Below, in pieces: positions 53,385 through 62,968 of a stretch of 64,000 bases of DNA. Location: the NCBI GenBank assembly GCA_965217175.1, contig OZ244251.1, positions 3,410,001-3,474,000 on the forward strand, in the 5' to 3' direction. The stretch's first letter is position 1. The number at the start of each line of letters is the position of its first letter. The translations under genes and the position numbers were made by a program. The DNA is from Bin87 sp965217175. Lineage in GTDB: Bacteria; Chloroflexota; Dehalococcoidia; Lucifugimonadales; UBA3495. Under the pieces are notes generated by a model. That model saw only the letters and a list, made by a program, of their open reading frames with translations, ran no database searches and was not told where the DNA came from.

Positions 53385-54914
53385 TTAGTCCCATTCCGCG
53401 GCCAGTCGCTCACCGACCATGATCACCGTGGCGTGGGTGTTGGCGCGGGGCACCTTCGGCAGGATGCTGGCATCGGCGACCCACAGGCCGTCCACGCCGC
53501 GTACCTTCAGGCGCTGATCAACCACGGCGGCAGGGTCGCCGTCGGGACCCATCTTGCAGGTTCCAGACATGTGCCGCGCCGACCCTATGGTGCGTTTCAG
53601 CCAACTATCCAGCAAGTCGTCGTCGGCCAACTCCGGATCAGTGGGCGAAACCCAGGCGTCCAGAACCTCAGCGTACGGCGGATAATCCACCAGGCGCCGG
53701 CACAGTCGCACCGCCTCCCGCAACCGTTCGCGGTCCCAGTCATTTTCCATGTACCGGTAGTTGAACCTGGGTTGTTGTAACGGATCGGCCGATTGTAATT
53801 CCACCTCGCCACTTCCCGCCGGCAGTTCCAGGGCGCAGGACAGCCTGATTCCGCGGTCTGGCAGGACGTCGCCCGACAACGGCGAAAAGATTGAGTTGGT
53901 CATTATCATGACGTCGTTGGGCGTGTCGGAACCGGTGGCGGTGTATCGCAAACCGATCCGAATACCCTGGGCATCGGGCGTCAACGTAACACCATCGCGG
54001 GCACGCAGTCCCACGCTGGCGATGGGATGGTTCCACAAGTTTTGACCCACGGCCGGCTGGTCCACCAGCACATCAATGTTGTACCGGCGCAGCGACTCGG
54101 ACGGCCCGATACCGGACAACATCAGCAGATGCGGCGACTTGATGCCACCGGAGCTGAGCACAATACGTTCCGCCTCGATGTTGAACACCTGCCCACCACT
54201 CTCCGCTTCGACTCCAACCGCCCGCTGGCCGTTGAATAGAATGCGCCGGGCCACGACGCCGCCCCGCACCGTGAGGTTCAGGCGATGGCGACCTGGATTA
54301 AGATGCGTGAGGGCGGTGGACATCCGGACGCCGCCGGGGTTGTTCATCGGAATGGGGCCCACGCCGCCCGGCTCCGGCCCGTTCAGGTCGGCGCAATCGC
54401 CGTACCCGGCAGCGCGACAGGATTCATAAAACGCTTTTTGGATCGGCGGCCAGGGTTCGTTATGCCGGCGCACCAGCGGGATCGGGCCGTCCGTGCCGTG
54501 AAAATCGTCGTGGATGTCCTGATCGGATTCGAATTTGCGGTAGTACGGCAGCACATCCGTGTACGACCAGCGGTCATTGCCCAACGAAGCCCACAACGCA
54601 AAGTCTTCGGGTAGGCCCCGCAGCATCACCTGCCCGTTGATCGAGCTGCCACCACCTATTACTTTGCCCTGGGCAACGTGTATTTCGCCCTGTTCTGCGT
54701 TGATGATTCCCCGCAACGACCAGTTATGCGGCCCGTCCTGCCTTTCGGCGTCGCGTGTGTAACCGTACCGCAGTTCATCGGGGAGCAAGGCCGGATCGGG
54801 GTAATCAGGCCCCGCCTCCAGCAACAAAACTGCACGGGATGGATCCTCCGAAAGTCGGGAGGCCAGCACGCAGCCGGTAGCGCCGCCACCAACCACTATC
54901 ACGTCATAACGCAT
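53385..54914 (-). CDS. GMC-family FAD-dependent oxidoreductase
   Basis: This 509-residue GMC protein is a paralogue of the neighbour downstream. It has YDVIVVGGGATGCVLASRLSE, GGGSSINGQVMLRG, the C-terminal SARHMSGTCKMG active-site segment and DASILPKVPRANTHATVIMV. The active-site pair is His (RHMSG) and Asn/His. The two genes probably arose by duplication and may act on different alcohols. A TAGAATCGCC element lies at 54986-54991 upstream. Confidence 0.93.
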   Translation of the reverse strand: MRYDVIVVGGGATGCVLASRLSEDPSRAVLLLEAGPDYPDPALLPDELRYGYTRDAERQDGPHNWSLRGIINAEQGEIHVAQGKVIGGGSSINGQVMLRGLPEDFALWASLGNDRWSYTDVLPYYRKFESDQDIHDDFHGTDGPIPLVRRHNEPWPPIQKAFYESCRAAGYGDCADLNGPEPGGVGPIPMNNPGGVRMSTALTHLNPGRHRLNLTVRGGVVARRILFNGQRAVGVEAESGGQVFNIEAERIVLSSGGIKSPHLLMLSGIGPSESLRRYNIDVLVDQPAVGQNLWNHPIASVGLRARDGVTLTPDAQGIRIGLRYTATGSDTPNDVMIMTNSIFSPLSGDVLPDRGIRLSCALELPAGSGEVELQSADPLQQPRFNYRYMENDWDRERLREAVRLCRRLVDYPPYAEVLDAWVSPTDPELADDDLLDSWLKRTIGSARHMSGTCKMGPDGDPAAVVDQRLKVRGVDGLWVADASILPKVPRANTHATVIMVGERLAAEWD

Positions 54915-55082
54915 AACTATTCACCGTCTCCGTGGAGATTGACGCTGAGCAGGAAATACCGCTGAATTTCCCCAGAATCCGGGCGATTCTATCACAGCCG
55001 ACTGACGGATTCGATCCAGTTTTCCATGTACTTCTGCGTTGGGATTACGAGCTGCGCGGCGTATCCCCAACCTTCGCCGGCA

Positions 55083-55814
55083 TCATCCGTCCAATACTTG
55101 CCGCGCCCGCTGAAATACCGCATCCAGCATGTCAAGGGTTAGCCTGCCGGTTTGGGTATTTTGTTGGCTGGGATGGTAACAGGCGATCAGCAGGGGGCCG
55201 CCATCGGGGAGTTGGGAGGCTACGTTGTGGCCGAAAGGTGGTTTTCTGGATGGCAATGTACCGCCGGCATCTGCGTAGGCTCGCAGGAAAGCATCAAAAG
55301 CGATGCGGCCCAGCGCCACGACGACCCGCAAATCCGTAAGAAGTTCAATCTCGCGCGCTATATACGGGCGGCACGTAGCCAGTTCTTCGACGGTGGGTTT
55401 GTTGGCCGGAGGGGCGCACCGGGCAGCGGCGCTAATGAGCGCCTGGTTCAATTCCAGCCCGTCACCGGCGCGCACCGACTCGGGCTGGTTAGCGAATCCA
55501 GCTCGGTACAGGGCCCCAAACAGCCAATCCCCGCTACGGTCGCCGGTAAACATGCGTCCGGTGCGGTTGCCGCCGTGGGCGGCCGGCGCCAAACCTACAA
55601 CGAGCAAGCGGGCGTGGGGATCACCGAAGGCAGCCAGTGGAGCTCCCCAATAGGTTTCGTCTCGGTACATACGGCGCTTGACCCGTGCTACTTCCTCCCG
55701 CCAATCCACGAGCCTGGGACACGCCCGGCAGGCGATTACGCGTTCCTGCACCCCGACGATGCTGGAAACGTCCGAGACGTTTACCCGGGTGCCCGGCAAT
55801 GACTCACCGGCCAT
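55083..55814 (-). CDS. udgB: Uracil-DNA glycosylase, family 5 (UDGb-type)
   Basis: This 243-residue Fe-S uracil-DNA glycosylase has motif A GLAPAAHGGNRTGRMFTGD and motif B CYHPSQQNTQTG, which define the UDGb group. Cysteines near the N-terminus (IACRACPRL) and in ARCAPPANKPTVEELATC fit the 4Fe-4S ligands. The family excises uracil and other deaminated bases. It lies 29 nt downstream of hyuB, an unusual company for a repair gene. Confidence 0.92.
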   Translation of the reverse strand: MAGESLPGTRVNVSDVSSIVGVQERVIACRACPRLVDWREEVARVKRRMYRDETYWGAPLAAFGDPHARLLVVGLAPAAHGGNRTGRMFTGDRSGDWLFGALYRAGFANQPESVRAGDGLELNQALISAAARCAPPANKPTVEELATCRPYIAREIELLTDLRVVVALGRIAFDAFLRAYADAGGTLPSRKPPFGHNVASQLPDGGPLLIACYHPSQQNTQTGRLTLDMLDAVFQRARQVLDG

Positions 55815-55843
55815 TTCGTTTCATCACCGGATTAATGCCGAAA

Positions 55844-57454
55844 TCAGCGCTGATGGTCGTGGCCCTCGCCGCCGGCTGGCGCTCCCCAGCCACCGCCACC
55901 GGGTGTCCGGATGCTCAAAATGTCGCCCGCCTCCACATCCAGGGTCTCTTTGCCGGCCAGATGCACCTCTTCGTAGCCGCCCCGGAGGAGTACGTTCTCC
56001 CCCTGATGGCCGTGGTGCCCTCCGTAATATCCGGGAGGAGCAAAACGCCGCCGCTCCGAGAGCACGGTAACTCGGGCCGGGCTTAGGAACTCCACTTCAC
56101 GCACCAGGCCATCACCGCCCCGGTGCAATCCGTCGCCGCCGGACCCGCGACGCAGGGAATAGCGACGCAGACGCAGCGGGAACGCGAATTCCAGGGCTTC
56201 GACCGGAGTGTTCAACGTATTGGTCATGTGAGTGTGGATGCCGGAAATGCCATCTTTATCCGGCCGGGCTCCCATGCCGCCGCCAATTGTTTCATAGTAA
56301 ACGTAGGGTTTGTCGCGAGATATGTCGTGGCCACCGATGATCATGTTGTTCATCGTGCCCTGGGACGACGCCGGGATCCGGTCTGGCAGCGCCTGGCTCA
56401 TGGCGGCCAGTAGCACATCCGTAATGCGCTGGGAGGTTTCCACGTTGCCGCCCGCTACGCCCCGTTGGGGGAGTGGATCGACCAGGCTGCCCCGGGGGGT
56501 AATAACTTCTACCGGGCGCAGGCAGCCCTGATTGGCTGGCGCTTCGCTGCCAACCACGCACCTGATGACGTACAGGCTGGCGGACACGGTTACGGCTCGC
56601 GGAGCGTTGATGCAACCGGGCCGATGATCGGCGGTACCGGTGAAATCAATGGTCATTCGATCATCTTCCACGGTTACGGCCACCTTAATGACCACGGGTT
56701 CTTGAGTCAATCCGTCGTCATCCATGTAGTCAGTCACCCGGTAGGTGCCGTTGGGAATTTCGGCAATGGCGCGGCGGGTGAGCCGTTCAGAATAGTCGAG
56801 CAGGGCATCCATGTGCTCATGGGTATCGGGCAGCCCATAGCGTTCGGCAATTTCGGTGAGGCGTTTTTCACCGACGCGGATGGACGCGATCTGTGCGGCC
56901 AGGTCGCCTCGCCGATCATCCGGTGTGCGCGAGTTGCGACAGATCAGGGCGATAATCTCCTGGTTGAGTCGTCCACCGCGAGACAACTTCAATGGCGGGA
57001 TGATCAGTCCTTCCTGGTACAGCTCGGTCGACAGGGGCATCGACCCGGGGGCCATCCCTCCCACATCGGAGTGGTGGCCGCGGTTGCTGACGTATCCAAT
57101 GAGGGTTTTTGCGCCGTCGGTCTCGATGAAAGCCGGCGCAACCAGCGTAATGTCGGGCAAATGGGAACCACCCAGATACGGGTCGTTCAGGATGACGATA
57201 TCGCCCTGACGCAGGCCCCGCGGGAAGGTCTGCAGGGCGGCCTGAACCGACGCTGGCATCGCTCCCAGGTGCACGGGTTGATGCGCTGCCTGCGCCACCA
57301 TCTCGGCCTGCGGGTTGAACAGCGCGCATGAAAAGTCCTGTCGCTCTTTCATGTTTGTGGAGTAGCTGGTCCGCTGCAGCGCCACTCCCATCTCCTCCGA
57401 AACGGAGATGAACATGTTTTTGAACACTTCGAGGCTGATGGCATCAACGGACAT
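55844..57454 (-). CDS. hyuB: Hydantoinase B/oxoprolinase-family protein
   Basis: This 536-residue protein matches HyuB (N-methylhydantoinase B, oxoprolinase beta). It starts AISLEVFKNMFISVSEEMGV. It also has QAAHQPVHLGAMPASVQAAL, the DIVILNDPYLGGSHLPD metal region and a Gly-rich C-terminus (GGGWGAP). With HyuA it forms an ATP-dependent amidase for hydantoins, oxoproline or acetone-carboxylase-like substrates. A PIG-L gene separates it from hyuA. The substrate is unknown. Confidence 0.92.
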   Translation of the reverse strand: MSVDAISLEVFKNMFISVSEEMGVALQRTSYSTNMKERQDFSCALFNPQAEMVAQAAHQPVHLGAMPASVQAALQTFPRGLRQGDIVILNDPYLGGSHLPDITLVAPAFIETDGAKTLIGYVSNRGHHSDVGGMAPGSMPLSTELYQEGLIIPPLKLSRGGRLNQEIIALICRNSRTPDDRRGDLAAQIASIRVGEKRLTEIAERYGLPDTHEHMDALLDYSERLTRRAIAEIPNGTYRVTDYMDDDGLTQEPVVIKVAVTVEDDRMTIDFTGTADHRPGCINAPRAVTVSASLYVIRCVVGSEAPANQGCLRPVEVITPRGSLVDPLPQRGVAGGNVETSQRITDVLLAAMSQALPDRIPASSQGTMNNMIIGGHDISRDKPYVYYETIGGGMGARPDKDGISGIHTHMTNTLNTPVEALEFAFPLRLRRYSLRRGSGGDGLHRGGDGLVREVEFLSPARVTVLSERRRFAPPGYYGGHHGHQGENVLLRGGYEEVHLAGKETLDVEAGDILSIRTPGGGGWGAPAGGEGHDHQR

Positions 57455-57569
57455 GGCGGTTATTGACTCCCGGGGATGGCTGGAAAACGGGGTGGCTGCT
57501 TGAAGAGACTTTTAGTTAGAAACGAAACCGGCCGGCGACGGACCAATGGTGTTGGCGCGACCACGTCTC

Positions 57570-58388
57570 TCATATCGCGGCCAACAGATCAACCGCGCCC
57601 GGAGGGGTCACCAGCTGATAGAACTCCGTGCCCATCAACATGTTCACTACGTCATCAGGCAATTGGTGGAAAGGACCTGAGTCATGCAGCTGGGTGCGGT
57701 GACAGGACAAAGACCGCAATTTCACATCCACCCACTGCATAACATCGACGGTAGTGGTTACGTCTGAGTCTGGAGTACCCAGTTCGTCGATTGCCTCGGC
57801 GGCGAACGGGGGTGTGATGTTTCGGTCGGCCATTTCCTGCCACCAGCGGCGAAACACGTCGCGGGGGAAACAGACGTAATACAACAGCGGAGTGGCCCCG
57901 TCCGGATCGGCGACGCGGGACACCGCAGCAGTGGCGTGGGCAGACATGGTTATATGATCCGGATGCCCATACCCACCGGTAGGGTCGTGGGTCAGTACAA
58001 CATGAGGATTGGTCTCCCGCATGATACTTTCCAAATCGGCCAGAACAACGTCGCGGTCGGAGTTGCAATATGCCCGCGGGTGCCGGTTGTCCTCGGTGCC
58101 GTCCATCCCGCTATCACGGTAATCCAGGAACCGCACGTCGGGGATGCCGGTGACGTCCATGGCGTTCCGCAATTCCTGTTTACGCACCTGCCAAAGATTC
58201 TCGGGAGTGGCCAGCGACGGGTCGCTGATTTCGCCAACATCGCCGTTGGTGGCGCAAACGAGCGTAACCCGGGCGCCGCCGGCGGCCAGCTTGGCCAGCA
58301 ACCCGCCCGATGCAAACCCCTCATCATCCGGATGCGCAAAACAGGCCAGGACGGAAAGTCGCGACAGGTTGTTGGTTGATGCGCTCAT
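57570..58388 (-). CDS. PIG-L/LmbE-family deacetylase
   Basis: This 272-residue PIG-L protein has the zinc motif CFAHPDDEGFASGGLLAKL and the later HDPTGGYGHPDHI, which supplies further zinc ligands. It resembles MshB/Mca-type amide hydrolases. It is encoded between hyuA and hyuB and runs the same way, so it may act on the same substrate pathway. ATG 58388 is used, although an in-frame start at 58415 is possible. Confidence 0.88.
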   Translation of the reverse strand: MSASTNNLSRLSVLACFAHPDDEGFASGGLLAKLAAGGARVTLVCATNGDVGEISDPSLATPENLWQVRKQELRNAMDVTGIPDVRFLDYRDSGMDGTEDNRHPRAYCNSDRDVVLADLESIMRETNPHVVLTHDPTGGYGHPDHITMSAHATAAVSRVADPDGATPLLYYVCFPRDVFRRWWQEMADRNITPPFAAEAIDELGTPDSDVTTTVDVMQWVDVKLRSLSCHRTQLHDSGPFHQLPDDVVNMLMGTEFYQLVTPPGAVDLLAAI

Positions 58389-58415
58389 TTCAGACTCACT
58401 CGTATCGAATACCAA

Positions 58416-60422
58416 TCAGGCGGGTTCCAGCAGCAGGTTGCCGTAGGGGTCAACTACCCCAGTCCAGTCGGGCGGGATAACGATCGTAGTATCGAGCTGC
58501 AGCAACAGCGCCGGCCCTGGAACCCTGTTGCCAGTCTCCAACCGATTCCGATCGTACAATAAGGTGTCCACGCGACCGCCCGGGAAGACAACCTCGGCGG
58601 AGCCGGTGGCGGCGTGGGCGGCGTCCCCGCCAACGTACGCGGCAGGTTCCATTTCAGGTTTGTCGACGGGAAGTTCGAGCTTGAGCCGCAGGTTGACTAC
58701 CTCGATGGGCAGGGAACGGTCGGCATACCCGAATCGTTGCAGGTGGGAAGCATAGAAACCGGAGGAAATAGTGCGGGTCAGATCGCCGCGACCGGTGAGA
58801 GACGGGCAATCCACTGTTATCTCGAATGACTGGCCCACGTAACGCACATCAAGGAACCGGCGAGCGGTCATGCCATCTGCCGGCAAACCCTCTTCGAAAA
58901 GCTCCGCTCTCGCCTGGCCTTCCATGCCGTGGAACTCCTCTTCGAGCCGGTCTTTGTCCAGGGCATCGCCGCGCAACATTACGGTACGCGAATAATCCTT
59001 GACCACGTCGGCGATGGCTACGCCCAACGCCGACAGGATGCCAGGATGAGCAGGAACCAAAACTCTGGGGATTCCCAGTTCAGCAGCCAGTTCGCAGGCG
59101 TGCATTGGCCCGGCTCCGCCGAACGGGACCAGCGTAAACTCCCGCGGGTCGTAGCCACGTTCCAAGGATATGGAACGGATGGCGCGTTCCATGTTGGAGT
59201 TGACGACGCGAATGATTCCCAACGCCGTATCGGTTACCGAAGCGCCCACATCGCCCGACAAATCAGCCATCAACCCTTCTGCCCGCTCCCGGTCCAGCAC
59301 CATCCGGCCGCCGAGAAATTCGTCGGCACGCAATCGACCCAGCGTGAGATTGGCGTCGGTAACCGTGATCCTGTCGCCGTGGCCATAGCATGCTGGTCCG
59401 GGCTCAGCGCCCGCCGATTGCGGGCCAACCACCAGGGCGCCACCTGAATCAACCCGCGCAATCGACCCTCCGCCAGCTCCCACCGTGTGGATTTCTATCA
59501 TGGGGACGCTGACCGGATATCCGCCCAAATTTGCCGATGTGGTTTCTTTGATACGACCCGGACACAGGGAGACGTCGGTAGAGGTCCCACCCATATCCAG
59601 GGTAATGATGTCGGGAAAGCCGGCCTGCACGCCAGTATAAAAAGCGCCAACCACGCCGCCGGCCGGCCCGCTCAGAATAGTTCTAACCGGCTGCTCGGCC
59701 CCCAGGCGCGCGGTGATACTGCCACCGGATGATTGCATAATGCGCAGCCCGCTTCCCAAAACCTCTTCCAGTTCGGTCAAATACCGGGCCATCACCGGGC
59801 CCACGTACGAATTGACAACCACCGTGCTGGTCCGCTCGTATTCACGAAATTCCGGCAGTATCCTGGAAGATATGGAGATGAACGGGCGACCGGGAAGCCG
59901 GGATAAATGGTTGGCCAGAATTTCCTCATGGGCCGGGTTCAGAAACGAGAACAGGAAAGATACGGCAATACCATCCACATCTTCCTGTTCCAGCAGCGTC
60001 AACAGGGACTGCACAGATTCTGGGGTCAGGTCCTCCAGGATGGCGCCGGTGTAGTCAACGCGCTCCAGCAACCCGAAGCGCAATTCCGAAGGGGCCAACG
60101 GTGGCGGCCTTTCCATTGACAGGTCATAGAGGTCGGCCCGATTTTGCCGGCCGATTTCCAGAACGTCCTCAAACCCCAGGGTAGTAACCAGCGCGGTGCG
60201 TCCGCCCTTGCCTTCCAGCAGGGCGTTGGTGGCGACCGTGCTGCCGTGGACGAAGTCTGCATCGTTCACGTTGACGCCCGTGTCGGTAATGCCCGTGACA
60301 ATGCCGTGCGACGGATTTGACGGCGTGGAAGGCAGTTTATGAATGACCAGACGGCCATTCTCCAGAACGGCTATATCGGTGAAGGTCCCGCCGACATCAA
60401 TGCCAACAACGGTTCGCGTCAT
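58416..60422 (-). CDS. hyuA: Hydantoinase A/oxoprolinase-family protein
   Basis: This 668-residue protein is HyuA (N-methylhydantoinase A). It starts TVVGIDVGGTFTDIAV, an ASKHA-type ATP-binding segment. It has DMGGTSTDVSLCPG and GGGSIARVDSGGALVVGPQSAG and ends with the typical beta-rich domain. It acts with HyuB in ATP-driven ring cleavage. I use the ATG at 60422 because the family starts at this motif. An upstream ATG at 60455 is possible, and neither has a good ribosome site. Confidence 0.92.
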   Translation of the reverse strand: MTRTVVGIDVGGTFTDIAVLENGRLVIHKLPSTPSNPSHGIVTGITDTGVNVNDADFVHGSTVATNALLEGKGGRTALVTTLGFEDVLEIGRQNRADLYDLSMERPPPLAPSELRFGLLERVDYTGAILEDLTPESVQSLLTLLEQEDVDGIAVSFLFSFLNPAHEEILANHLSRLPGRPFISISSRILPEFREYERTSTVVVNSYVGPVMARYLTELEEVLGSGLRIMQSSGGSITARLGAEQPVRTILSGPAGGVVGAFYTGVQAGFPDIITLDMGGTSTDVSLCPGRIKETTSANLGGYPVSVPMIEIHTVGAGGGSIARVDSGGALVVGPQSAGAEPGPACYGHGDRITVTDANLTLGRLRADEFLGGRMVLDRERAEGLMADLSGDVGASVTDTALGIIRVVNSNMERAIRSISLERGYDPREFTLVPFGGAGPMHACELAAELGIPRVLVPAHPGILSALGVAIADVVKDYSRTVMLRGDALDKDRLEEEFHGMEGQARAELFEEGLPADGMTARRFLDVRYVGQSFEITVDCPSLTGRGDLTRTISSGFYASHLQRFGYADRSLPIEVVNLRLKLELPVDKPEMEPAAYVGGDAAHAATGSAEVVFPGGRVDTLLYDRNRLETGNRVPGPALLLQLDTTIVIPPDWTGVVDPYGNLLLEPA

Positions 60423-60483
60423 CTCGGCGTTGACCCCGCGATTGCCTCGCGGCATATCCAGAAATCACAGGCGTGGTGAGCCA

Positions 60484-61212
60484 CTATTTCCCCTCTTCCA
60501 GCTCGATTCGCAATCTCTTGTTTATTCGCCCCTTGCTCTCGTGTCCAACCACCCGTATACGACCCACCTCGCGAGTGTTGCGGACGTGGGTGCCACCGTC
60601 GGCCTGAAGGTCAAGTCCCGTTATATCGATAGTGCGAACTTCGGAGATAGCCGGCGGGAGCAGGTTTACTTTGGTGCGGATCAGGTCGGGGTGAGCATCG
60701 GCGGCAGATCTATGGAGGTAGTCAACGTTGATATCCCTCTCCTGAGCAACTTCCAGGTTTATGGTCGTCTCTATTTCGTGAGCGAATTCGGCGGACATAT
60801 TTTCGAGTTCGAAATCCATGCGAGCGGCCCCCGGGCGCATATCGCCGCCGGTTACCAGGGCGCCGTAATCACGCCATACCACTCCGCAAAGGATATGCAG
60901 CGCGGTGTGCGTGCGCATCAGTTGGTAGCGCCGGTCCCAATCTATAGCAGCGCGTACGGTTGTTCCTACCGTCAAGGCTGGTTCACCTGGCACCGTGTGA
61001 ACCACCGACCCACTCACCCGGCCAACTTTGGTAACGGCGCACGAATTTCCCGTCGCGAGATCCGTCAGGGTTCCCGTATCGCACGGTTGACCGCCACCGC
61101 CGGCGTAAAATACCGTTTGATCCAAAATCACCCCACCGTCGTCCGAAACCCCGGTCACGACCGCGTCGGTTTGCTGCATATATGCATCATCCAGGAACAA
61201 CAGCTTGGTCAT
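60484..61212 (-). CDS. AlaX-type alanyl-tRNA editing protein
   Basis: This 242-residue protein is a stand-alone editing domain related to AlaRS. It has the beta-barrel start FYAGGGGQPCDTG, the zinc motif RTHTALHIL and the second part DLQADGGTHVRNT, where D replaces the Cys of the AlaRS CGGTHV. Such proteins hydrolyse mischarged Ser- or Gly-tRNA-Ala. Length fits AlaX-M. It starts at ATG 61212, next to hyuA. Confidence 0.88.
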   Translation of the reverse strand: MTKLLFLDDAYMQQTDAVVTGVSDDGGVILDQTVFYAGGGGQPCDTGTLTDLATGNSCAVTKVGRVSGSVVHTVPGEPALTVGTTVRAAIDWDRRYQLMRTHTALHILCGVVWRDYGALVTGGDMRPGAARMDFELENMSAEFAHEIETTINLEVAQERDINVDYLHRSAADAHPDLIRTKVNLLPPAISEVRTIDITGLDLQADGGTHVRNTREVGRIRVVGHESKGRINKRLRIELEEGK

Positions 61213-61320
61213 CGTCTCCTCGCCAAAAGATCAGGTTATCGGTGGATGCCGCCCATTGTTAGCGCAACGGTTATTATAGCAACGGTGATTCCGTCGTGGG
61301 GCTGGCATTCGCCAGCGTGA

Positions 61321-61326
61321 TATAAT
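61321..61326 (+). promoter_or_regulatory. Candidate -10 element of dnaN
   Basis: TATAAT at 61321-61326 lies 31 nt upstream of the dnaN ATG. A -35 is not clear. The nearest CTGGCA, at 61302-61307, has a spacer of only 13 nt. No DnaA boxes are evident in the upstream 145 nt. Confidence 0.4.
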
Positions 61327-61357
61327 TCACAAAATTCTGCATTGATAAGGTTTTTCA

Positions 61358-62530
61358 ATGATGAAACTGTCTTGCCTTCAGGAAAACCTTGCCCGAGGGT
61401 TGGCAACGGTAGGTCGCGCGGTCGCCAGCCGGTCAACGCTTCCGATTACGCAAAACGTCCTGCTCAAGACCGACCAGGGCATGCTGATGCTGTCCGCCAC
61501 CAACCTGGAAATTGCCATAACCACCTGGATCGGCGCAATGATAGAAGAAGAAGGCGCAATCACGGTCCCGCACCGCCTGCTCGCCGACCTGGTGAATTCC
61601 CTCCCCAACGACCGCATCGACCTTGACCTGGAAGGTCCAGACGTCGAAGGCGAAGATGGGACAACCGTAGCCGGGAACGTGCTGCATCTGACCTGCGGCC
61701 GCGCGGTGGCCCACATGAACGGCGCTGATCCCGCAGATTTCCCACCGGTGCCGCAGGTCGGAGAGGGCACTGCAACCAACATCGACCCCGCGGTTCTGCG
61801 CTCGGGAATCGGATTGGTGGCTTTCTCGGCGGCCAGTGACGAGTCGCGTCCGGTTCTGACTGGTGTCGAAGTCAAACTGCATGAGTCCAGCCTGGTGATG
61901 GCCGCTGCGGATGGTTTCCGATTGGCGGTGTACACGGGCCAACTGGCTCAACCGGTCGAACAGGACCTCCAGGTCATCGTGCCGGCTCGCACGTTGCAGG
62001 AAGTACAGCGGTTGGTATCGGAACAGACCGCCCCGGTGCAGGTAACGCTTTCGCCGGAGCGGGGCCAGGTGATGTTCAAATTGGAAAACGTTGAACTGGT
62101 TTCTCAACTATTACAGGGAAGTTTTCCCAATTACGAACAATTGATTCCCGCGAGCTACGAAACCAGGGCGGTGATGGAACTGGACGATTTGAAGAGGGCC
62201 ACACAGTCCGCCGCTGTGTTCGCCCGCGACGGCAGCAATATCGTGCGCATGGAGATGATGCCGGAAGGGTCCACCGAAGGCGGCCGTCTCAAGGTCTCCG
62301 CCCGGTCTGAAGAAGTTGGGGACAATCTGGATGAACTGGATATCGAGCAGATGGATGGTGAGGACGCCAAGATCGCGTTCAACGTCCGATACCTGCAAGA
62401 CATCGTGAACGTGTTGGGGCGGGGCAAAGTCGCCATCGAAGTCACCAACTCATCCAGCCCGGGAGTATTTCGTCCGGCCGAATCAGACAGCTATGTGCAC
62501 GTCGTGATGCCAATGTACGTTCAGTGGTGA
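61358..62530 (+). CDS. dnaN: DNA polymerase III beta subunit (sliding clamp)
   Basis: This 390-residue clamp has three DNA-clamp domains: an N-terminal KLSCLQENLARGLATVGRAV, then VAFSAASDESRPVLTGVEV, and the C-terminal PMYVQW ending. The ring holds polymerase III on DNA. Length is normal. No dnaA or recF lies beside it here. A recombinase remnant and an IS follow directly, so the downstream neighbourhood is disrupted. Confidence 0.95.
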   Translation: MMKLSCLQENLARGLATVGRAVASRSTLPITQNVLLKTDQGMLMLSATNLEIAITTWIGAMIEEEGAITVPHRLLADLVNSLPNDRIDLDLEGPDVEGEDGTTVAGNVLHLTCGRAVAHMNGADPADFPPVPQVGEGTATNIDPAVLRSGIGLVAFSAASDESRPVLTGVEVKLHESSLVMAAADGFRLAVYTGQLAQPVEQDLQVIVPARTLQEVQRLVSEQTAPVQVTLSPERGQVMFKLENVELVSQLLQGSFPNYEQLIPASYETRAVMELDDLKRATQSAAVFARDGSNIVRMEMMPEGSTEGGRLKVSARSEEVGDNLDELDIEQMDGEDAKIAFNVRYLQDIVNVLGRGKVAIEVTNSSSPGVFRPAESDSYVHVVMPMYVQW

Positions 62531-62534
62531 ATAC

Positions 62535-62852
62535 CCGGGGGTCGACGACCCCCATCACCACCATCCGTTCTTTCGTGCCCACAATGCGGATCTTGAACCG
62601 GCGCAACAGCGCCCTTACTCCGTCACTATCCAGATTGTCAACCGCCTCGGCGAAACGCTCGAAGCACGCCCGGATTCTGCTCTCCACCTCCACCGCATCC
62701 TCGTTCAACCTTTGCTGCTTTTCCAGTAATTCCAACTCCCGCAGATAACCGTCCTCCAAGTTGTTGATCGGACGGATCAAGTTCTCGAACATATCCTGAT
62801 TAATCAACTCCTTAGCTCTTTGCATCGCAAGGATCTCGTCTGATTCGTGCAT
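62535..62852 (-). pseudogene. Remnant of a serine-recombinase-like C-terminal domain
   Basis: The frame encodes about 105 residues with a coiled coil (DGYLRELELLEKQQRLNEDAV) and the segment DNLDSDGVRALLRRFKIRIV...VMGVVDP, which resembles the C-terminal region of large serine recombinases. No catalytic domain is present, and the open frame runs on into the opposite strand of dnaN, so the true 3' end was probably lost. A coiled fragment FSDTLLGQEIKRLKREIG in another minus-strand frame at about 62855-62915 may belong to the same or another dead element. Confidence 0.5.
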
Positions 62853-62968
62853 TTCCCGATCTCCCGTTTGAGGCGCTTGATCTCCTGGCCTAGCAGCGTG
62901 TCCGAGAAAAACGGTTGTTGAGACGTTTCGGGTATGATGGGTTGAGCATCAAACCAATTGAGGCGGCG

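Noticed and set aside
53385..54914. Possible assembly duplication of the two GMC genes
   Set aside because: The two proteins differ throughout, so they are diverged paralogues and not a duplicated assembly segment.
61213..61357. Possible replication origin near dnaN
   Set aside because: No TTATCCACA-type DnaA boxes or AT-rich repeats are present, and dnaA is not adjacent.
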